The position numbers were made by a program, and so were the translations under genes. The notes under the pieces are model-generated. The model was not told the DNA's origin and searched no databases. It saw nothing but the letters and a program-made list of their open reading frames with translations. A stretch of 64,000 bases of DNA, taken from Castor canadensis. Its lineage: Eukaryota > Chordata > Mammalia > Rodentia > Castoridae. Shown one piece after another: positions 58,323 to 64,000 of this stretch. Position 1 is the first letter of the stretch, and each line of letters begins with the position of its first letter. The stretch is from assembly GCF_047511655.1 (NCBI RefSeq), contig NC_133397.1, forward strand, positions 17,261,501-17,325,500, given 5' to 3'.

Positions 58323-58545
58323 ATGGGTGTGGTGGCCCATGCCTGTAATCCCAGCTACTGGGAGGTAGAGGCAGGAGGATCTCAAGATAAAGGCCAGCCT
58401 GGGCAAATTAGAAGGATCCTATTCTGAAAACAAAACAAAGGGCTGGGGGGTGAGTCAACTGGCCTAGTAAGCACAAGGCTCTGGGTTTAATCCTTAGTTC
58501 CGTCAAACAAAACAAACCAACAAACAAAACCCCCCAAAACAAACC
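58323..58545 (+). mobile_element. B1-dID-type composite SINE
   Basis: A B1 unit ('gtgtggtggcccatgcctg', 'aatcccagctactggg', 'gataaaggccagcctggg') is followed at about 58440 by an ID unit ('ggctggggggtgagtcaac', 'aagcacaaggctctggg'). A CAAA-rich tail ends it. Confidence 0.9.
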
Positions 58546-60055
58546 AACAACAGAGAGTGGATGAGGGCTGAGGGGTCTACAGTTGATACAGGTAGGCGTC
58601 TCAGTTGGGGATGAAAGGTAAACTATTAGCCAACAGTCAGGAGACTCCCAGCTCTGGCTCTCAGACTATTCTGTGTCATCCTGGGAAGGTGCCTCAACTT
58701 GAACAACCTCAAGACTGCGTACATCTCACAGTTCACTAACTCTGTCATGCCATGAGTGTTTGGACTTAAGGGCAGCCTCAGGCAGGAGGATGGCAGATAT
58801 CTGTCCCGAGGTTCTCTCCCCCAAGGAGTGAAGTAACCATAATCCCAGCAAGGGCTCAGTCCAGCAAGCTGTTTCCTCTTAAATAAAGCAGCAGGAGGTA
58901 AGCCTGCCACCTCCAGGTGTGCAGGTGCACCTGGCAGCAGGGAACGCTGGTATCTGTGTAACCATAGGGAATGGGGAAGCTGCCTTTACAACTGTTGTTC
59001 CCACACACGGAGGCCTCTCCAGGGTAAATCTTAAATAGTGATAACATTTTCATAAGAACTTGCCTTTCCCCCAAAGCTGCTCAGGGGGTAGGGCTGAGGC
59101 TGGGGGTACAAAGATCCAGTCCTTGCTCCTCTCTGAACACAGGCAATTCTACTTCAGTCTCTTTAGTACATTAGGCTTCTGTATGAGATTTCTCTTGAAC
59201 CAAAGATTTTGCTACTGAACTAAAAAGGCAGAAACCACTATTTCTATCTGTGGTCCCCATGTGGTCCCATGGTCCCCTCCATTCAGGCTGGACCAGGAGC
59301 ACTAAGTACCTAGATGGGCAATGCAGCTGGGAGAAAGTGCTGTGCTCTAGGATGAGGGTGGCTGTATGTCCTGCCTCTTGTTTTTCTCACTCTTTTGGGA
59401 CTGGCCAAGTCAGGGCCAGGGCCCATGGAGGTACCAGAGCAATGAGGCCAGGCCAGCCCAGACTCCCAACCATGGTATCTGATAACCAGGGAACTCCTCC
59501 AGCAGGAGCAGGGAAAAGTAGAAGAGCAGAAGCAAGTAGGGAAACAAAGTCAAGGGACCACCCTTTCCTTGACCTCAGGGGCAGCAGGCATCTCCCATTC
59601 TTTGAGTTTAGTTTCTAGGCTTCTCGGTCATAAACTTGCATAGGACTCAGTGGGAGGGTTTTTTGAAACCTGAGTCTGGGGCTCCAACCAGGGTCCAGAA
59701 GGCCTGAGAATCTGCATCTCTACCCACTTTCAGGCTGATGTAGCTCCTAGCTGCTCTCTGCTACACTGGTGGAATCCAGGGAAGGCTTGGGTGCCCAGGC
59801 TTAAATTCCCCAGTCCAGAAGTGAGGGCACTTCTATTTATTTAGCAAGAGTCACCCAAGGGAGGGTGAACCCCTCAGGGGGCAAGGCTGAGGCCACCCAT
59901 CCCCAGAGCTCCAGCCTCAGCTCGCCTTAGGGGACTGCCTCAATTCTAAATGCTGGGCTAGCAAATCTGGGGGCACCTGCAGTGTGCCAGGGGCATTTAA
60001 AACCATGGAATCACTCAAGAGTATAATTTCATCCAAAGGTAGACAGTAATATATA
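58546..60055. other. HS1BP3 intron 4, unique stretch
   Basis: No exon, RNA gene or confident repeat was seen. Confidence 0.55.
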
Positions 60056-60058
60056 TTA

Positions 60059-60402
60059 CACACACACACACACACTTTTTTTTTTTGTGGCAGTATCGGG
60101 GTTTGAACTCAGGGTCTTGTGCATCCTAGATAGGCGCTCTACCTCTTGACTCTCACCTCCAGCTCTTTTTGCTTTGGTTATTTTGGAGACAGAGTCTCCT
60201 GTTTATGCCCCGGTTGGCCTAGACCTCCTACTTTATGCTTCCTCATAACTGCGATGATCGGTGTATACCACAAGACCCAATTTTTTTTATCAGTTGAGAT
60301 GAAGTCTCTTGAGCTTTTTGCTTAGGCTTGCATTGAACTGGGGCAGATTTCTGCCTCCTGAGTAGCTAGGATTACATGCATGAGCCACCATGCCTGGTCT
60401 TT
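60059..60402 (-). mobile_element. Short (CA)n plus composite SINE (ID and two B1-like units)
   Basis: A (CA)8 run and T-run are followed by a reversed ID ('ggcagtatcggggtttgaac'), a reversed B1-like unit ('ggagacagagtctcctg') and a second B1 ('gagtagctaggattac', 'gagccaccatgcctgg'). The arrangement is the same as the composite at 33505-33852. Confidence 0.82.
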
Positions 60403-61200
60403 AAAATATACTAAAACATGGCATTTATTTGTGGAAAATGAAGTAAAATCTGTATAAAAAAATGACAACGAAACACAGCATTCCAAAAAGATGTACAGCT
60501 TCACCAGTTGAGGCCACAGCACGGGACTCCCCATGGGATGTCAGCCTAACAGACACGCAGGCACAGGAGCCAGCTGTCCTGAGGGAAGCTGAGTCCTCAG
60601 GGACCTGGAGCCTGCACAGGGGCTCCCTGGGACTGGGATGCAGGCTGGGGAGGAAGTGGGTAGGACTTGAAGAAGGAGAGGGGCCTCTAGCAGGGCTGCA
60701 TAGCCCTGAAGCAGTCTTTACTTGAGCCCCCACCACAATCCCCAGCAGAAGCTTCGGGGACCTCACTCTGGGACCTGTACTGGAGGGAAACTCAACAGAA
60801 TGCAAGTTCTGTACATGTGCTCAAGTTGTTGCCTGTGACAGCCTATGACAACAGGACAATGTCCACAAGCAGGGGCCTGGCAGTGCCACTCTCAGCGCAT
60901 CAACCTGAGAGACTGGCAGAGCATGACTGGAGAGACGGATTTTTTGATCTGGAAAAATCGCATAAACTGAAAAAACCAAATTACGAATAGCACACACAGC
61001 ACAATCCCATTGGGTAGTAAGACATGAAGATTCGAAAGTATTTGCATTTTTGGCGAAAGGACTTTCACCCATGTTTTCTAATGCTCTCTACTAGTTGTGT
61101 ATTATTTGAGTTCCAATGATAAATGTTTCTAGCAGACTGTTTGCAGCAGAAGGCAGAACTTCAATTTTCTCAGACCACGAAGACAGAGTTAAATATGAAA
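60403..61200 (-). other. Intronic stretch with 3'-UTR-like features
   Basis: On the minus strand a canonical AATAAA (plus-strand 60424-60429) follows a T-rich stretch. The preceding several hundred bases retain scattered CpGs and are free of recognised repeats. This could be the end of an alternative HS1BP3 transcript or only a chance signal. No open reading frame of known function and no A-tail typical of a processed pseudogene were seen. Confidence 0.3.
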
Positions 61201-63215
61201 ACAGAGATTGGCCATGAAGAGAGAGCAGGGAGTGAAAAGGTGGCAATGTAAAACCACACGTGCACCACGTCTGCAGTTATGCACACAGCACTGGGGCAGG
61301 GTCAGAGAACAACCCCCCAGAATAAGGGAAGGTGCAGGGCTGGGATGGGCTGGTGTGGTGTGGGGCTCTTCTGTCTTTCTGTGCTCTGTAATGGTGTAAT
61401 AATATGGCTTTTCCCTAATCAGGGGCAGGCCGAAAAGACAAAGAAAAGCCAGGCCAGTTGGGCTCCAGCTTTGTGCCTACCACTCCCACCCATGCAGGCA
61501 GCTCTGCAGTGGAGCCACACTGCCCCCCGGTGTACACAGCAGGGAAGACCTGGGGCCTGGAGCACGGAAATGGTGACTGCTCTAGGAGGTCCAAAGCCAG
61601 GCCAGGATGGGAGCTTGAGAGTCAGGGCTGCTGTGTGAGCAAATGAACTGAGGAACACAGAACATGAGCTGCCTGTGAAGAAGAGGATGTCCCCAACAAT
61701 GGGAGAGGTGGGCAACCTTGTGCAAGACTGCCTGGGTGTCCATGGGAGGCTGAGGGGTGAACCTGACCTCAAGGTTTGGCTCTGTCCCACACCAAGGCCA
61801 AGCCCCTGCTCAGCTGTATCCTTCAGCGAAAAGGGAACAATCTTAGGGCTCTGCCCACCTCCCACATTGCCGAAAGAGCGGGTCAGAAGTGGCCTCCTGG
61901 GCTGGCTCTGCCATCTGCAGGCTACATGAATGAGGACGAGCAACCCAACTCTGGACCTCAGTTTCCTAATATACAAAACAAAGCCAATGCCAGCTGTCAG
62001 CCTCCTAGCTCTCCACTTCCCACCCTGTGCCCACAATGGGCCAGGAAATAAGTCTGGTGCATCATTATCTTTTCACAAAATGAAACAGGACCAGAAATGT
62101 CAGAGTACAGTACACATCGTAAGTTTTCCCATGTGTTCTTGAAATTTGTTCCAGTTTCCTATGAAATTTGTATACACGTGTTCTGGATCATGACATACAA
62201 TATAATTTTTGTTGTGGGTCATAGCAAAACAGTTTCAGAAGTGCTGTCTTAAAGGTAAGCAAATGCTAATTAGCTCAGTCCCTGACATTTAAAAAGCTCG
62301 TGAAAAATATTACTTATTATTCCTGACACAGCTGACAGTATCAGCTGCTGTCACGAGTCCTTAAAGGAAAAATCTGGCAGGAGAGGGGGGTTCTTCTTAG
62401 GTACTGAGTTTTTCTAGGATTCAAGAGCCAGAATAGAGAGTTGAGGGCAGGGGGTCCCAGGCCTGCTGCCATGTCCTCCCGACACTCTTGCTACTGGAAT
62501 AAGTGGAAAAGTCAAGGCAAAACCTGACAACCCCAAAGAGCATTTTCCTACCCAAAAAAGGAGCTGCTTTGCTAAGTGTGCCCTTCAGCCAAAGGCTGGC
62601 GCACATTACTGAAGTCCGTTTCAGCTTGGCACTCCATGTGGTTACTCAGAACCGACAGAGCATGAGTTCAAACAACACCTTCTCCTTACCAAAATAAGCC
62701 CAAGCAGAGCCCAGGCTTGACAAGGCTGGCATGGAGCTAGCTATTTATTATAGGCTTCTCCCTGTCCCCCACTATCTCCCATTGTTCTCACCTGTGGCCT
62801 TGACCCCTTTCCAGGACAAGGTTGGCTGAAGGGCTGCTGAGAGATGGACTTCCCTGAATCTACTGTGTTTCCCTAAACCCTGGCCACCTTTTCTCAGTGG
62901 GAATCCTTATCTCCTCTACACTGGTCTATAGCCCTGCTGCCCCCACCCATATACCCCACTTAGGCAGGACGGCCCATGCAGAGCCGCTGTACTTTTAGAA
63001 CCTCATTCTGCATGTCATTTAAGTTGAATCTGTCTTTGCCTGATTCCTCATAGACTCTAGTTTCTGGAGCAGGTCTCACAAGGCAGGCCTCTTCTTCTAC
63101 AGACTGAGGTCTTCAGACTATAGACTGAAGTCTTCCTTAAACCCACTGGTCATGGGAAGGGAGAAGGGCAACCTGGTCCATGGTCTGATTCCATAGGAAG
63201 AGGGGACCGTGGTGA
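61201..63215. other. HS1BP3 intron 4, unique stretch
   Basis: No HS1BP3 exon or confident repeat was recognised. A long minus-strand open frame (61419-62036) depends on a TTG start and shows no known domain. Confidence 0.55.
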
Positions 63216-63380
63216 CAGCTAATGCTAACATTTATGCAACTCAGTTAATCTTCCAAGAGACCTAAGAGGTACCATCAAGAGCCTGTTTTCACTGAGGAAA
63301 ACCAAAGAAAGAGGTAAAGTGACCAAGGACACATGACTGGTGAATGGCACAGCCAGGATTCAAGCCCCAGAAGTCCAGGG
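63216..63380 (+). repeat. MIR SINE
   Basis: 'gctaacatttatgcaactc', 'tgttttcactgaggaaaac' and 'caaggacacatgactggtg' are followed by 'gcacagccaggattcaag'. This is MIR order on the plus strand. Confidence 0.75.
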
Positions 63381-63404
63381 TCTCAACCTCAGTTCCAACC
63401 CCAG

Positions 63405-63590
63405 TATCATCCTTTACCAGCTGTCTGACCTTGGGCTGGCATGTGGTCTCTGCACGTTTCAGTTGCTTTAATCTGCACAATGGGCTAATAGCTGATTATA
63501 AGGCAGGGGACTAATGAGATGGGGTATGTAGAGTATAATGTACAACGCCCAGCACATTGAAGGTGCCCAGAAAACATTAACTCCTTGTTG
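63405..63590 (+). repeat. MIR SINE, second copy
   Basis: 'agctgtctgaccttgggc', 'ttaatctgcacaatgggc' and 'acgcccagcacattgaagg' follow MIR order and form a separate copy next to the previous one. Confidence 0.72.
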
Positions 63591-64000
63591 GGTGGAGGAA
63601 GATGAAAGAATGAGGGTCCTAGGGGTGGCTGAATGGCCTGGTTCCCATTAGGGAAGTCACTACCTTCTGGTTGGGACATCCTGACAAACTTCTCAGCCTG
63701 TGTCTATCAGAGGGAGCCTGGAAGAAGACACGTGGCTCTCCAATCCCCTTATCCAGCCTGTGCCTCCTTCCCCCACCCCAGCACAGGATGGTCCATGCAG
63801 TAGGGACCCAGGAGCAGCTCACTGATTGGCTGAAGGCAGTCAGAAGGCCAGGAAAGGCAAAGAGACACCTGGTTACCTGTCTTTTATCTGTAGTTACGGG
63901 GTGTGTGTGCCTGTGAGGGGGACACTGGCCACTGGCCATGGCATCCCTGCTCATGCTACCTCTCTGTATCACATGCAGTCAGGACCTGTGGGTCACAGTC

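Larger units (their letters stand above)
48449..64000 (-). other. HS1BP3: HS1BP3 gene, 3' part (partial; 5' exons off the window)
   Basis: The three coding exons join in frame into about 183 residues, roughly the C-terminal half of a protein near 390 residues in human. Known family roles: HS1BP3 binds the haematopoietic cortactin-like protein HCLS1, and through an N-terminal PX domain it acts as a negative regulator of autophagosome formation by lowering phosphatidic acid. I searched the minus strand up to 64000 for the acidic exon 4 and the PX exons and did not find them, so intron 4 appears to exceed 11 kb. No CpG-rich promoter is visible. Confidence 0.93.

Noticed and set aside
61419..62036. 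Longest minus-strand open frame (about 205 codons) in HS1BP3 intron 4
   Set aside because: It depends on a TTG start, shows no recognisable domain, and overlaps shorter frames on the other strand. It has no splice or promoter context.
52894..64000. Search for HS1BP3 exon 4 and the PX exons
   Set aside because: I looked on the minus strand for the acidic EEAFDFF-type block and a donor after a G-I-M-R codon series and found none. They are presumed to lie beyond the window.

Overview
This window is mammalian nuclear DNA: spliced coding exons, low CpG content, LINE-1, L2 and MIR fossils, MaLR-type LTRs, a Tigger-family element, and B1 and ID SINEs. The SINEs point to a rodent. The younger copies join a B1 unit to an ID (tRNA-derived) unit in B1-dID fashion, and they carry the ID variant with 'gctcaagtggcagagc' and 'gagttcaactccc'. 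I associate these with Castorimorpha, most likely a beaver (Castor). That species call is inference from repeat style, not a database match.

Only one protein-coding gene can be supported. It is the 3' half of HS1BP3 (HCLS1-binding protein 3) on the minus strand. Its last three coding exons lie at 52736-52893, 51309-51444 and 48449-48707. They join in frame with consensus splice sites and encode the C-terminal ~183 residues: a basic/acidic linker, a conserved acidic segment, a proline/lysine-rich SH3-ligand tract and the C-terminal end. The PX-domain exons and the promoter should lie beyond base 64000. Everything from 52894 to 64000 is therefore intron on current evidence, although a minus-strand AATAAA near 60.4 kb could mark an alternative 3' end.

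Bases 1 to ~48 kb hold no gene I can recognise. In human, the 3' side of HS1BP3 faces RHOB across a gene-poor interval, and this stretch probably corresponds to it. It is a patchwork of unique sequence and interspersed repeats: MaLR LTRs (1.2, 23.4, 23.9, 25.2, 32.0 and 43.9 kb), ancient L1/HAL1 (10, 16-17, 28, 30-32, 35-37, 38-39, 40-41 and 42-43 kb), two young-looking 5'-truncated L1 3' ends with visible target-site duplications (32.7 and 35.8 kb), a MER2-like transposon (28.8 kb), MIR/L2 fragments and SINEs. Microsatellites include a pure (CAG)15 at 15.3 kb and a (CA)25 at 46.4 kb.

I found no prokaryotic-type system, CRISPR array, intact transposase or reverse transcriptase, functional RNA gene or CpG-island promoter. 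The most useful second-look items are the clathrin-box-like motif spanning the HS1BP3 exon 6/7 junction, the possible intronic alternative 3' end, two sequential retroposon insertions at one endonuclease site (32.7-33.9 kb), and the long CAG tract.
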